Part shown: in pieces, positions 37,481-46,037 of the stretch
How the letters are laid out: each line of letters starts with the position of its first letter
Numbering within the stretch: the first letter of the stretch is position 1
Translations under genes and position numbers: made by a program
Notes under the pieces: model-generated
What the model was told of the DNA's origin: nothing
What the model saw: only the letters and a program-made list of their open reading frames with translations
Database searches by the model: none
Assembly (NCBI RefSeq): GCF_900108185.1
Contig: NZ_FNVA01000004.1
Span: 434,001-498,000, forward strand
Reading direction: 5' to 3'
Length of the DNA stretch: 64,000 nt
Source of the DNA: Bryocella elongata
Lineage (GTDB): Bacteria > Acidobacteriota > Terriglobia > Terriglobales > Acidobacteriaceae

Positions 37481-37993
37481 ATGGGCGAAGTACGTTATCC
37501 GTTTGTGAAGCAGATGGTGAAGAAGGTTTTGAGGGACAGTAAGATTGTCGCTGCTCCCGTAGACCTTGTGGCGATTCTGACCAAGCACGGGATTGAATAC
37601 GAGGAACTGGACGATTTGCCCGACTCAGTTGATGCAATGATCGTCGAAGACGGCGACGGCCAGACCCACGCGATGGTCAACGCAAACCATCACCCTCACC
37701 GCCAGCGTTTCTCGCTCGCGCATGAGTTGGGTCACTACTTCTTACATAAGGGTGCTTCGTTCGGAGAATCCGTGAGTATCGATAACCCTCCGTCCGGCGA
37801 AGAGATAATCATCAATACAAAATCACCCGAAGAAGCGGAGGCGGATTTCTTCGCGGGGGAATTGTTGGTGCCGCTTGAACTCCTCAAGGCTGAGTCCAAC
37901 AAGCAAATTCCTCATCTATCCAAGGTTTTTGCCGTCAGCGAGCAGGTCGTCAGTATCGCTGTCAGCCGACATATGAATGCACTTTTCAAATGA
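37481..37993 (+). CDS. ImmA/IrrE family metallo-endopeptidase
   Basis: 170 residues with the zinc site HELGH (81-85) in RFSLAHELGHYFLH and a third ligand in the EAEADFFAGELLVP segment. ImmA-type proteases cleave phage- or ICE-type repressors to switch on the element; IrrE-type act in stress responses. AAGGAGG precedes the ATG. It is divergent from the DUF3892/E2-like operon and convergent (8-base overlap) with an HTH protein gene that is a natural candidate substrate. Confidence 0.9.
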   Translation: MGEVRYPFVKQMVKKVLRDSKIVAAPVDLVAILTKHGIEYEELDDLPDSVDAMIVEDGDGQTHAMVNANHHPHRQRFSLAHELGHYFLHKGASFGESVSIDNPPSGEEIIINTKSPEEAEADFFAGELLVPLELLKAESNKQIPHLSKVFAVSEQVVSIAVSRHMNALFK

Positions 37994-38648
37994 GCAGATC
38001 TGCCCGGCCCTTGCGTTCTAACTCTTTGGCAAGCTTTTCGATGAATTCCTCTACACCAGCGTTAGCGGGTGGTGCTGCCGACGCTTTGGCTGCTTTCTTC
38101 TGATGAAGCCGGGCGGCAATCACATCTAGCGCTCTCTCGGTGTCCTCGCCTCTTCGGTCATGACGTAAACCGCCATGTGAACGCGCCGCCGCCTTCAAAC
38201 CGTGTTTTGTCGCGCTGACATCGGTGCTTACGTTCATAGTGGCGGATGCTTGGCTGATCGTGACGCGAAAGAGCATTAGCACATTCGCGATATCCGATGG
38301 AGGGAGAGCTGTAGGGTGGACATCTCCTCGCTCAATTCTGGACACGAACGCCTCATCCTTGTACAGCCGATTCGCTATTTCAAGTCTGGTAAGTTTTGCT
38401 TCGTCGCGAATCGCCTCGATGAATCTTCCAAAGGGTAAGATTTTTGAACCGACAGCCGTACGGCCCTTTTCGATAGCGTCATTCTGAATTTGTGTAGTTA
38501 GCCGCGCCTTCAGTCGTTCGAGGCGTTCATTCGGTTCGGGAAGATGTTGACCGAGCAGGCAATCGACCCTTTCGTCAGTCATCTCTAACTCAATCTCCCC
38601 TCGGCTAATCAATTGGCGAAGTCCCGAGTTCAGTTCCCTTTCATTCAT
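37986..38648 (-). CDS. HTH (XRE-like) protein in operon with the sigma factor
   Basis: 220 residues. A helix-turn-helix of the Cro/C1 type lies at about residues 72-130 (FIEAIRDEAKLTRLEIANRL, then AFVSRIERGD). The N-terminal ~60 residues are charged and the C-terminal third is a coiled, Ala/Lys-rich tail. Its start overlaps the end of the sigma factor gene by eight bases, so the two are coupled. It may act as an anti-sigma or as a repressor binding the shared dyad, and be removed by the neighbouring ImmA-like protease; this is inference from context. Confidence 0.7.
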   Translation of the reverse strand: MNERELNSGLRQLISRGEIELEMTDERVDCLLGQHLPEPNERLERLKARLTTQIQNDAIEKGRTAVGSKILPFGRFIEAIRDEAKLTRLEIANRLYKDEAFVSRIERGDVHPTALPPSDIANVLMLFRVTISQASATMNVSTDVSATKHGLKAAARSHGGLRHDRRGEDTERALDVIAARLHQKKAAKASAAPPANAGVEEFIEKLAKELERKGRADLLI

Positions 38649-39135
38649 CTCCGGACACCTCCCTTTCCGTGGCGATTTCGCTTTCTTCCGACTGCTCTAG
38701 CGTGATGTTCAGTTTCTTCATGGCGCGTAAGTGTCGTACTCGTGCTGCTGTTTCTTTGATGCCGAGCCATCCGGCGATGTCGGCATATGAGCAATGATCT
38801 GCCCGCCACAGCACGATGTTCCGATCCCACTGCGTAAGCGCTTCCAACTTTACCTTAAGCTCGTCTAGCAGCGCCCTATTCAGGCCGGCGCATTCGGTCT
38901 TTCCCGGAGGTGGCGCGATCTCCCCGATCTCCTCCAGAGAGACGCTCTGGACGCGACATTGCCTATGAAAGTCGATGGCGCGATTCTTTGCGATTTCAAA
39001 AATCCAAGTGGTGAGTTTCGCGTTGCCCAGGCGAAACGTAGAGATCTTCCTATAGGCGCTATACAGAGCGTCGGAGGCGCATTCCTCTGCGTCAAGTTCG
39101 GGAACGTTCAACGTGGACGCCAGGTAGTTCGCCAC
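38641..39135 (-). CDS. ECF-type RNA polymerase sigma factor
   Basis: 164 residues from the GTG at 39135. Region 2 includes AEECASDALYSAYRKISTF and KLTTWIFEIAKNRAIDFHR; region 4 has LTQWDRNIVLWRADHCSYADIAGWLGIKETAARVRHL. Sigma-like sequence continues in the same frame upstream of this GTG (FVSELKSG, then AWERLFARLLQP) to a stop at ~39247, but no ATG, GTG or TTG occurs there, so the true start may be non-standard or the 5' end damaged. It is coupled to the HTH gene; a dyad shared with the DUF3892 operon lies at 39256-39273. Confidence 0.8.
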   Translation of the reverse strand: MANYLASTLNVPELDAEECASDALYSAYRKISTFRLGNAKLTTWIFEIAKNRAIDFHRQCRVQSVSLEEIGEIAPPPGKTECAGLNRALLDELKVKLEALTQWDRNIVLWRADHCSYADIAGWLGIKETAARVRHLRAMKKLNITLEQSEESEIATEREVSGDE

Positions 39136-39255
39136 GGGCTGGAGAAGACGCGCGAAGAGACGCTCCCAGGCGGACGTGGACCCGCTCTTCAGCTCCGAGA
39201 CAAACTGCGGCGAGTTGATATCGTCGAACGACGTGGCAAAGCCCTCTCAAATCTT

Positions 39256-39273
39256 TAACGTAGGGGCGTTACA
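39256..39273 (-). promoter_or_regulatory. Dyad operator TAACG-N6-CGTTA, copy 2
   Basis: Seventeen of 18 positions match the site at 37413-37430, in the same orientation relative to a minus-strand gene. Directly upstream of the sigma factor frame, pointing to shared control of the sigma/HTH and DUF3892/E2-like operons. Confidence 0.65.
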
Positions 39274-39310
39274 TCCTGGGTCTACCGGCTGTCCCACTAC
39301 TCCTATGCGC

Positions 39311-40462
39311 TCATTGAGCTAGAACGGGTAGCTCTGTGGCGACGCTGGCGGCTTGAGGAATAGGTCGAATCCCATTGCTCTTACTGGCTAGCGGCTTCGG
39401 TTTCGCAGGCTTAGTCACGAGCGATTCCAGAGCGTCGCGTTTCGCTTCCATGCGAATGTGGCTGTAGTGCTTGAGCATGTTCCGCGAGACGTGCCCCGCG
39501 ATATCCATGATCGTCTGCTCGCCAGCGCCGCTCTCAGCGAGATCGGTGATGAGCGTGTGACGGTGATCGTGCCAGCGGCCCGTCACTTTGGAGTTCCGTC
39601 GCACTGTATCCCAAGCTGTCTTGAGCGTGGTCACGGGCCGCGTCGGGTCGCTCGGCCTGGGCTTCCCAAAGGGGAAGAGATACCACTCGGGCCGTATCTC
39701 TGAGAACACGACCTCGTACCATTCGGCGTATTCAGCCAGCGTCTCGGAGAGTGCCGAGTTGAGGGGAATGGTTCTCCCCTCGCCAGCCTCCGTCTTGCTC
39801 TTGCCGACCGTCAGGTATCCCTTCTTGAGGTCTACCTGTGCCCAGGTGAGCTGCTTTAGCTCCGCATCGCGGATACCCGCGTTCAGAGCCAGCATGATTG
39901 CCGGGTAGATGTGTGGCGACTTCGACTTCCGAGCCTCAGTCAGCATTCGGTCTTTTTCTTCCGTGCTGTATGCCTTGCCGATGGGTTTGCCCACCTTCAA
40001 TTTGAGCAGGTTCCGCTTGCGAAGCCGAATCCGCAGCAGGTCCCCCGGATCGCCCATGAGACGCAAGAGGAAGCCAACTTCATCGTTGACAGTCTTTGGG
40101 GCCGCACCACCCGCCAGTCGCTCATTTTGATACGAGGTGACGACCGCTTCGTTGCAGTCGATGAACATCCGGCTCCCGATTACGCGGCTGATGTGTCCGA
40201 CCGCATAGGCAGCGAAGGTTGCAGATTGGGGGTGCCGCAGCTTGTAGGCAATGAGGTATTCATCGGCCAAATCGCTGATCGTCCGAATGCGTTCCTGACG
40301 TGTGTCAGTGATGTTGTTGAAGCCCTGTTCAAGTTCGCGTTTACGATTCTGTTCTGCAGTTTTAGCGAGAGTCTTGGAAGGGCTCTTTGTTGATTCCCGG
40401 ATGCGTCTCCCGGCGAAATAGAACTCGTACCACCAAACATCACCACGAAGAAACAGTGCCAT
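39311..40462 (-). CDS. int: Tyrosine site-specific integrase
   Basis: 383 residues. Catalytic residues of the tyrosine recombinases are visible: Arg198 in NAGIRDAELKQLTW, a lysine in the GKSKTEAGEG beta-hairpin, His298/Arg301 in WHDHRHTLI, His324 in GHVSRNM and the nucleophile Tyr333 in LKHYSH. The N-terminal part (~60-140) is a SAM-like core-binding domain. It is likely to integrate the element at tRNA-Asn, though it lies 3.3 kb from that site with the sigma/E2-like block in between. Just upstream is an excisionase-like gene. Confidence 0.93.
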   Translation of the reverse strand: MALFLRGDVWWYEFYFAGRRIRESTKSPSKTLAKTAEQNRKRELEQGFNNITDTRQERIRTISDLADEYLIAYKLRHPQSATFAAYAVGHISRVIGSRMFIDCNEAVVTSYQNERLAGGAAPKTVNDEVGFLLRLMGDPGDLLRIRLRKRNLLKLKVGKPIGKAYSTEEKDRMLTEARKSKSPHIYPAIMLALNAGIRDAELKQLTWAQVDLKKGYLTVGKSKTEAGEGRTIPLNSALSETLAEYAEWYEVVFSEIRPEWYLFPFGKPRPSDPTRPVTTLKTAWDTVRRNSKVTGRWHDHRHTLITDLAESGAGEQTIMDIAGHVSRNMLKHYSHIRMEAKRDALESLVTKPAKPKPLASKSNGIRPIPQAASVATELPVLAQ

Positions 40463-40475
40463 AGCCGGGCCCCTC

Positions 40476-40724
40476 TTATGCTGTCTTGCGGACGCCCCCG
40501 TGTGAACTTTGCGCCTTGGAAGGTGGAATCCTTCCGAGCTCGCGTGTCCCGCCGGAAGGTTGTGATTCCATCCACTGACTTAAATCGTACTCCCCATAGC
40601 GCACCAATGTACCCAGCTTGCGAAACTTTGGTCCGCGGCTCTCCAGCCTCCACCGGCGCAGCGTTCCGAGGCTGATGTGAAGCCGCTCCGAGATGTCCTG
40701 CTCTGTCAGAAAGTCGTTGTCCAT
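40476..40724 (-). CDS. Excisionase-like HTH protein (AlpA/MerR-type)
   Basis: 82 residues, winged HTH_17 fold: FLTEQDISERLHISLGTLRRWR, RGPKFRKLG and the final VRYGEYDLSQWM. Such proteins act as recombination directionality factors or regulators of element genes. It precedes the integrase by 13 bases on the same strand and is probably cotranscribed. Start ATG at 40724. Confidence 0.85.
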   Translation of the reverse strand: MDNDFLTEQDISERLHISLGTLRRWRLESRGPKFRKLGTLVRYGEYDLSQWMESQPSGGTRELGRIPPSKAQSSHGGVRKTA

Positions 40725-40995
40725 TGATGATTCACCGCGATTGGATTTTTCGTCCTCCCACAGCGTGGCCGTTGTCCATGCTTCTGTCCAATACTTTCTG
40801 ACTATGGCCGTTTCTCGACAGTCATAGTCTTTGACTATGGCCTCAGTCCTGAGCGTTTGGGAACACTTTCACCCGCAGCGTGTTGACTTTGCAGGTACCC
40901 AGGCCGACAATTGCATAACGTTGGGCTTGACTTGTGGCCGCACTTAGCGCATCGACTCTGAGTATGAACGATCACAAGAAAGCGGGCCCCGTAAG
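40725..40995. promoter_or_regulatory. Divergent control region between excisionase and LysR genes
   Basis: About 270 bases without a gene. It contains CATAGTC-TTT-GACTATG (40823-40839), a perfect 7-bp dyad, and another half-site GACTATGG near 40799. A longer version of the same dyad occurs just after the LysR gene at 41975. This is the expected position for LysR autoregulation and for control of the excisionase/integrase genes. Confidence 0.65.
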
Positions 40996-41967
40996 ATGTC
41001 AGACCTCGTAGAGTTAAAGAAACTCAAGAACCTCATTGCGGTCGCAGAAGCAGGAAACATCAGCGTCGCCGCGAAGCGCCTTTATCTCTCGCAGCCCTCC
41101 CTCAGCATTCAGATTAAAGACCTTGAAGACGTGATGCAGGTACCCCTACTGGTGCGCGATCATAAGGGCGTTCGTGCGACTCCTGCCGCAGAGATATTGA
41201 TAACGGGAGGTCGTGAACTTCTGAGGATGCGGGACGAAATGATTGGCATGGCTCGCGCGTTACATCGCGTGACGTTCGTGCCGATGCGACTGGGGTTCTC
41301 TTCCTTCGTAGACCATGCGCTGTACGAGATGGTTTGCTCCATCCACACATCGCTCTTTCCGTCGTGCGAGATCAAGCCGAAGAGTGGCGATCCTGTAGAC
41401 CTTTTGCTCATGCTTGAAAGAGGGGAGATTGACGCTGCATTGGTGACGCTTCCCGCGAGTGGCGCGGGACTCAAGGCATATCCCTTTACGCAGAGTCGGC
41501 TCGTAGTGTGCATGAAATCCAACGATCCATTAGCAAAGCTAAAAGAGATAACCCCGGCAGACTTTGGCTCGAAACTTACGATCTTCCGCGACCCCCGACA
41601 GCATCCCCAAGCGCACGACCGTTTGATCGAGATGCTGGACGTGGTTGGCATTACAGGCGACGTTGCAAGCACGAACAAGACGCCGCACGATCTTCAATGG
41701 ATGGTCGAATCGGGAACTGGCTATGCGCTCATCCGGGAGGGTTCGGAGTTGCAGCCAGGACTTGTAACCCGGCCCGTCGCCGGTGTGACGTGGACTGTCG
41801 ATAGCGCATTGATTGTCGCGAAATCCACTTCGCAGAGAACGATGCCTCACTTGGTGCGTGAGATGCGAAAGAGGTTGCGGCTGCAATCGTCGTTGCCGCA
41901 ATCGAAGAAGCCCGTTCGCTCGGTTCGTCCCAGAATCGGCGACAGAATTCTTCCTCTTTTCGGCTGA
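40996..41967 (+). CDS. LysR-family transcriptional regulator
   Basis: 323 residues. N-terminal winged HTH (residues ~6-65: NLIAVAEAGNISVAAKRLYLSQPSLSIQIKDLE) and a periplasmic-binding-like effector domain (~95-290), plus a basic C-terminal tail. It lies between the integration genes and the conjugation operon, with probable binding dyads on both sides, so it is the likely regulator of transfer. The effector is unknown. Confidence 0.9.
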   Translation: MSDLVELKKLKNLIAVAEAGNISVAAKRLYLSQPSLSIQIKDLEDVMQVPLLVRDHKGVRATPAAEILITGGRELLRMRDEMIGMARALHRVTFVPMRLGFSSFVDHALYEMVCSIHTSLFPSCEIKPKSGDPVDLLLMLERGEIDAALVTLPASGAGLKAYPFTQSRLVVCMKSNDPLAKLKEITPADFGSKLTIFRDPRQHPQAHDRLIEMLDVVGITGDVASTNKTPHDLQWMVESGTGYALIREGSELQPGLVTRPVAGVTWTVDSALIVAKSTSQRTMPHLVREMRKRLRLQSSLPQSKKPVRSVRPRIGDRILPLFG

Positions 41968-41974
41968 ACGTCAG

Positions 41975-41993
41975 CCATAGTCACAGACTATGG
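41975..41993 (+). promoter_or_regulatory. Probable LysR operator before the conjugation operon
   Basis: Perfect 8-bp inverted repeat CCATAGTC-ACA-GACTATGG, 112 bases upstream of the pilin gene start. It is the same dyad as at 40823-40839. Confidence 0.65.
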
Positions 41994-42104
41994 AAAACCC
42001 CATTTAGGCCGATTCGGCCATAGGGAATGAGTATTGGACGCGCGCGCACGCGCGGCCTAGTGTCAGGGGCATATCACGACCGTATCGGTCGTTGGAGGTG
42101 CCAA

Positions 42105-42428
42105 ATGACACGTATTCGAATCATCATCCCAGCAGCAACGATTGAGCGGACAAAGCTCTACTTGATACGCGGAGCAGCCCTGCTCCTATGTGTATTGATC
42201 TTCCCCCTAGCAGCTCATGCCTCGCCATTCGATAGTGGCATTAGCTCCATCCAAACGCTCTTCACCGGGACCGTAGCGAAGGCTGCCAGTCTGATCGCAA
42301 TTGTGATTGGCGGGTACACATTCGCGCACGGCGAGCCCGGCGCGAAGAAGACGCTTGCGGGCGTTGCAGCCGGCACCGGCATAGCAGTGATGGCAACCAA
42401 CATCCTCACTTGGCTATGGGGCTCCTAA
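42105..42428 (+). CDS. virB2: VirB2/TrbC-like pilin subunit
   Basis: 107 residues. A long signal peptide ends near AAHA|SPFDSG; the mature protein has two hydrophobic segments (GTVAKAASLIAIVIGGYTFA and LAGVAAGTGIAVMATNILTWL) joined by a short polar loop, the VirB2/TrbC layout. It forms the conjugative pilus. GGAGGT lies seven bases before the chosen ATG; an upstream start would add 26 residues with no signal-like character. First gene of the transfer operon. Confidence 0.88.
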   Translation: MTRIRIIIPAATIERTKLYLIRGAALLLCVLIFPLAAHASPFDSGISSIQTLFTGTVAKAASLIAIVIGGYTFAHGEPGAKKTLAGVAAGTGIAVMATNILTWLWGS

Positions 42429-42498
42429 CTTCACCACGGCTGCGAATGTCCTGCACTCCAATTCACTTCACTCCAACGACGTTCTATGCGAGGGGCTT

Positions 42499-42795
42499 AT
42501 GCCGGAAACAACTCAGAAGCGCCGCAACCGAGTCTTCAAGAGCCTGCATAAGCCCCTCACCTATATGGGCATCGAACGCACATTATTTTTCATGATTGCC
42601 GTGTCGGCAGTTGGGATGTTCAACCTCTTCAATTCGATCATTGGCGGCATCATCGTTTTCATTGGCGGCTGCATCTTCGGCCACTGGGTGACGAACTCAG
42701 ACCCCGCTTTCCTCAAGATTATTGGACGTTCCGAGAAGTTCAAGCTGCGCTACGACGCCGCGAAACAAAGAGTCCCGAACGTAGAGGTGCGGTAA
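42499..42795 (+). CDS. virB3: VirB3-like inner-membrane protein
   Basis: 98 residues with VFKSLHKPLTYMGIERTLFF, a motif typical of VirB3, two adjacent hydrophobic segments (~30-62) and a polar tail. It helps to assemble the pilus with VirB4. Its stop codon shares one base with the virB4 start. Confidence 0.88.
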   Translation: MPETTQKRRNRVFKSLHKPLTYMGIERTLFFMIAVSAVGMFNLFNSIIGGIIVFIGGCIFGHWVTNSDPAFLKIIGRSEKFKLRYDAAKQRVPNVEVR

Positions 42796-45257
42796 TGCTG
42801 AATCTCTCGCGAGTCATCAAGCCGTGGAAGGAAGCGGACGCATTGAGCGCCCACATCAACCTCTATGGATTTTGGACAGAGACAACGTTTCTGACCAAGA
42901 GCGGCGACCTCGGCATGGTGCTGAGTGTTACCGGCGTGGACTATGAAAGCCTTGACAACGACGAGCAGCAATACGCGGTGAAGCGTCTCGAATCCGCCCT
43001 CAAGTCCTTCGGAGAAGGCTTCCACGTCTATCAATATCTCTTCAAGACGAACCGGCCCGAGATTCCGTTTGCCAGCTACGACGACGCCCTGATAGACGCA
43101 GCGATTGATCAGCGTCGGCAATTCTTCGAGTCCAAGCGCGACCGGCTCTATCAGATCGAACTCTTCTATGTGGTCGTGCTCGAAGGTGCGCGGTCGAAGA
43201 CCGGCATCATGCCCGCTCTCCTGCGTATCCCGCGCGACCCGCAGGGCGGCATCCGCGAACTCAAGGCGCAGTTCACCAGCGACAACATGAAGATTTTGCT
43301 GCGGACGCAGATCGACGCCGACCTGATAAAGCTGGAGCAGCGGGTACAGAACTTTACCCGCCAGCTCGCCGACCTCATGCCGATCGAGGTGCAGGGACAA
43401 CAGGCGCAGTTCAGCTTCTTCCGCCGTCTGCTCAACTTCGATGACTGGCGTATCGCGGGCAAGCCGCAATCGACGCAGTATCTCGACTATCAGGTGGTCA
43501 ACTCCAACATCGAGGCGGAGCGCGATCACCTCCGCATCGGCGACCATTTCGTCCGCATCCTCACGATGAAAGAGGCCATTGCAGAGACACGGCCTCTGAT
43601 CCTTGACCGGCTCTTCAAGATTGAGGGCAACTTCTATGTCGTCACCGAGTGGACGCCACTTTCGATGGCAAAGGCCCGGAAAGAAGTGGACAAACGCCGT
43701 CGCCATTTCAACATGAGCAAGTCCGGTTTCGTGTCGCAGATGGGCAGCGATCCAGCGAAGACGAACCAGCGCGACGTGCTGATAGATGAGTCGAAGCAGG
43801 CCGATATCGAGAACCTTGGCGAGTGCCTGCGGGCGCTCGGCGACGGCCAGACGTTGGGAGATTTCTCGCTTACCGTGGTGCTTTACAGCACTGACCTCCA
43901 GACTATCAATCAAGAGATGGGCGAGTTTACCGGGGTGTTCACGAACGCCGATGGTGCGCTCTTCACCGAGACATACAACCAGCTCAATGCGCTGTTTGCG
44001 ACCGTTCCGGGCAACTACGCCCAGAACCTCCGCAAGATGTACCTGCTCAACTCCAATTACGCCGACCTGTCCTTTCTCTTCACCATCCACCCAGGCGAGA
44101 AGACGAACCCGCATCTCCGCTCAGAGTATCTGGCGGTGTTGGAGACAGACAACGCCACGCCGTACTACCTCAACCTGCATAACGGCGAGGTAGCGCACAC
44201 TCTCATCCTCGGCATGACAGGTTCAGGCAAAAGTTTTCTATGTAATTTTCTTCTCACGAACGCTCAGAAATATCGGCCGCAGACCTACATCTTCGACATC
44301 GGCGGCTCGTTCCAGTCGCTCACGGAGATCTTCGGTGGAACGTACCTAAACGTCGGCCAGGAGAGCCGGGACTTCACCATCAACCCGTTCAGTCTGCCGG
44401 AGAGCAAGGAGAACCTGCAATTTCTTTTCTCATTCTTCCGTGTGCTCATTGAGGGCAACGACAAGCGTTACCGTCTCGACTTCAAAGAGGAGCGCAAGCT
44501 ATGGGAAGCGATCGAGCGGATGTATGTTGTCGCGCCGGAGCAGCGGACTCTATCGACGTTCAGCCAGATCATCGGTGAGTTGAAAGAAAGGCTCCACCGT
44601 TGGACCAAGGAGGGGCAGTACGGATTCCTCTTCGACAACGTAGAGGACACGCTCAGTTTCTCCAAGTTCCAGACGTTCAACTTCGCCGGCTGGGGCGATG
44701 CTCCCGAGGTCTTGGAGCCGCTGCTCTTCTATGTCCTTCACCGGGCCAGCAATGAGATTGCGAACCCCGCGAAGCTGGCGACGTTCAAGACGTTCCTGTT
44801 GGACGAGGCTTGGCTCTTCATCAAGAACGAGACCATCCGCTCTTACATCGTCGCGGCTCAGAAGACTTGGCGGAAGCACAACGCGGCGATGATCCTTGCC
44901 ACGCAGTCCATCAAGGAGCTTGAGGATTCCGGGATGCTGGCGGTTGTCGCCGAGAGCTGCCCGACCAAGATTTTTCTTGCGAATCCCGAGATGAACCGCC
45001 AGGTCTACCGCGAGGCGTTCCATCTCAACGACACCGAACTCGACATCATCGCCGACCTCATTCCACCCGGCGAGATGCTGATTCGCAAGGCGCACTCCAG
45101 CAAGAAGGTACGGCTCAACGTCGATTCCGTCTCGTACTGGATTGCGACCAACAACGCCCGCGACAACCTGCTCAAGCGGGAGGCCTTCGCAGAGTATGGC
45201 ATCGCCGAGGGCGTTCGCCAACTCGCTACCACTCACCCGTTCCAACCGCGCCGCTAA
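42795..45257 (+). CDS. virB4: VirB4 conjugation ATPase
   Basis: 820 residues, the usual length. N-terminal CagE/TrbE-VirB domain and C-terminal RecA-like domain with Walker A GMTGSGKS (residues 473-480), Walker B FLLDEAWLF and the ATQSIKELEDSG segment. It powers pilus assembly and substrate transfer at the inner membrane. Starts inside the virB3 stop codon. Confidence 0.95.
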   Translation: MLNLSRVIKPWKEADALSAHINLYGFWTETTFLTKSGDLGMVLSVTGVDYESLDNDEQQYAVKRLESALKSFGEGFHVYQYLFKTNRPEIPFASYDDALIDAAIDQRRQFFESKRDRLYQIELFYVVVLEGARSKTGIMPALLRIPRDPQGGIRELKAQFTSDNMKILLRTQIDADLIKLEQRVQNFTRQLADLMPIEVQGQQAQFSFFRRLLNFDDWRIAGKPQSTQYLDYQVVNSNIEAERDHLRIGDHFVRILTMKEAIAETRPLILDRLFKIEGNFYVVTEWTPLSMAKARKEVDKRRRHFNMSKSGFVSQMGSDPAKTNQRDVLIDESKQADIENLGECLRALGDGQTLGDFSLTVVLYSTDLQTINQEMGEFTGVFTNADGALFTETYNQLNALFATVPGNYAQNLRKMYLLNSNYADLSFLFTIHPGEKTNPHLRSEYLAVLETDNATPYYLNLHNGEVAHTLILGMTGSGKSFLCNFLLTNAQKYRPQTYIFDIGGSFQSLTEIFGGTYLNVGQESRDFTINPFSLPESKENLQFLFSFFRVLIEGNDKRYRLDFKEERKLWEAIERMYVVAPEQRTLSTFSQIIGELKERLHRWTKEGQYGFLFDNVEDTLSFSKFQTFNFAGWGDAPEVLEPLLFYVLHRASNEIANPAKLATFKTFLLDEAWLFIKNETIRSYIVAAQKTWRKHNAAMILATQSIKELEDSGMLAVVAESCPTKIFLANPEMNRQVYREAFHLNDTELDIIADLIPPGEMLIRKAHSSKKVRLNVDSVSYWIATNNARDNLLKREAFAEYGIAEGVRQLATTHPFQPRR

Positions 45258-45268
45258 GGAGTCCACCC

Positions 45269-46033
45269 ATGAAGCACCTGAAGACAACAGCCATCGCAAT
45301 CATGCTCGCCACGCTCGGCAGTCTGGCATTGCACGCCCAGACCGCCTCGCGCAACGTCTCCTACCACTCCCAGGACATCGTGCCGATCCGGGCGAAGGTC
45401 AAGTACACAACGCTCATCGTTGTCCCAGCCACCGAAAAAATCATGGAGGCCGCGACCGGCGACAAGGACTTCTGGATTGTGGATGTGGTCGGAAACTTCT
45501 GCTTCGTTCATCCGGCCAAGCCGGGCATCAGCTCAAATCTTAACCTCATCACGGACAAGGGCAATATCTACAGCTTCACCTTGACTGACATCACCGCATC
45601 GGGCGGCGATCCCGATCTCAAGGTCATCATCCAGCCAGCGGATGCTTCCAATATCGTTGCGGCAAATGGACCAGCCCAATACGTTCCAGCCGCCCAGCTT
45701 GAACAGGCCCATCAACAGATATCGACGCTTCAGTCACACGTCGGAGCAACCGTCGATGAGTACAAGAGTGCCTACCCACTTGCGTTGAAGTTCGACTATA
45801 CCTTCAAAACGAATGAGGCCCCCTTCGATATCCAGTCGATCTACCACGACGACAAGTTCACCTATATCAAGACCAATGCACCGGAGAAGTTCAGCGTGTA
45901 CGAGATGCGGGACGGCAAACCCAACCTCATCAACTACGACCTGCGGGAAGGGACATACATCATCCCGAAGGTGATGGACAACGGCTATGTCGAACTGGGC
46001 AAGAAAAAGATGGAATTCACAAGGAAGGGGTAA
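45269..46033 (+). CDS. virB9: VirB9/TrbG-like outer-membrane channel component
   Basis: 254 residues with a signal peptide (1-24, LALHAQ). N-terminal beta domain (IVPIRAKVKYTTLIVVPATEKI) and C-terminal VirB10-binding domain with FKTNEAPFDIQSIYHDDKFTYIK and NYDLREGTYIIPKVMDNG. It is placed directly after virB4, unlike the B8-B9-B10 order of the Agrobacterium type, and is followed immediately by virB10. Confidence 0.9.
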   Translation: MKHLKTTAIAIMLATLGSLALHAQTASRNVSYHSQDIVPIRAKVKYTTLIVVPATEKIMEAATGDKDFWIVDVVGNFCFVHPAKPGISSNLNLITDKGNIYSFTLTDITASGGDPDLKVIIQPADASNIVAANGPAQYVPAAQLEQAHQQISTLQSHVGATVDEYKSAYPLALKFDYTFKTNEAPFDIQSIYHDDKFTYIKTNAPEKFSVYEMRDGKPNLINYDLREGTYIIPKVMDNGYVELGKKKMEFTRKG

Positions 46034-46037
46034 CACA

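Noticed and set aside
39256-39273. ECF promoter reading TGTAAC as -35 and CGTTA as -10
   Set aside because: Spacing between the two parts is only about six bases, far below the 16-17 needed; the symmetry TAACG/CGTTA favours an operator. A promoter using TGTAAC as -35 with another -10 is still possible.
42750-44114. Open frame of 454 codons opposite virB4
   Set aside because: Shadow of the VirB4 coding sequence, which has clear family motifs on the plus strand.
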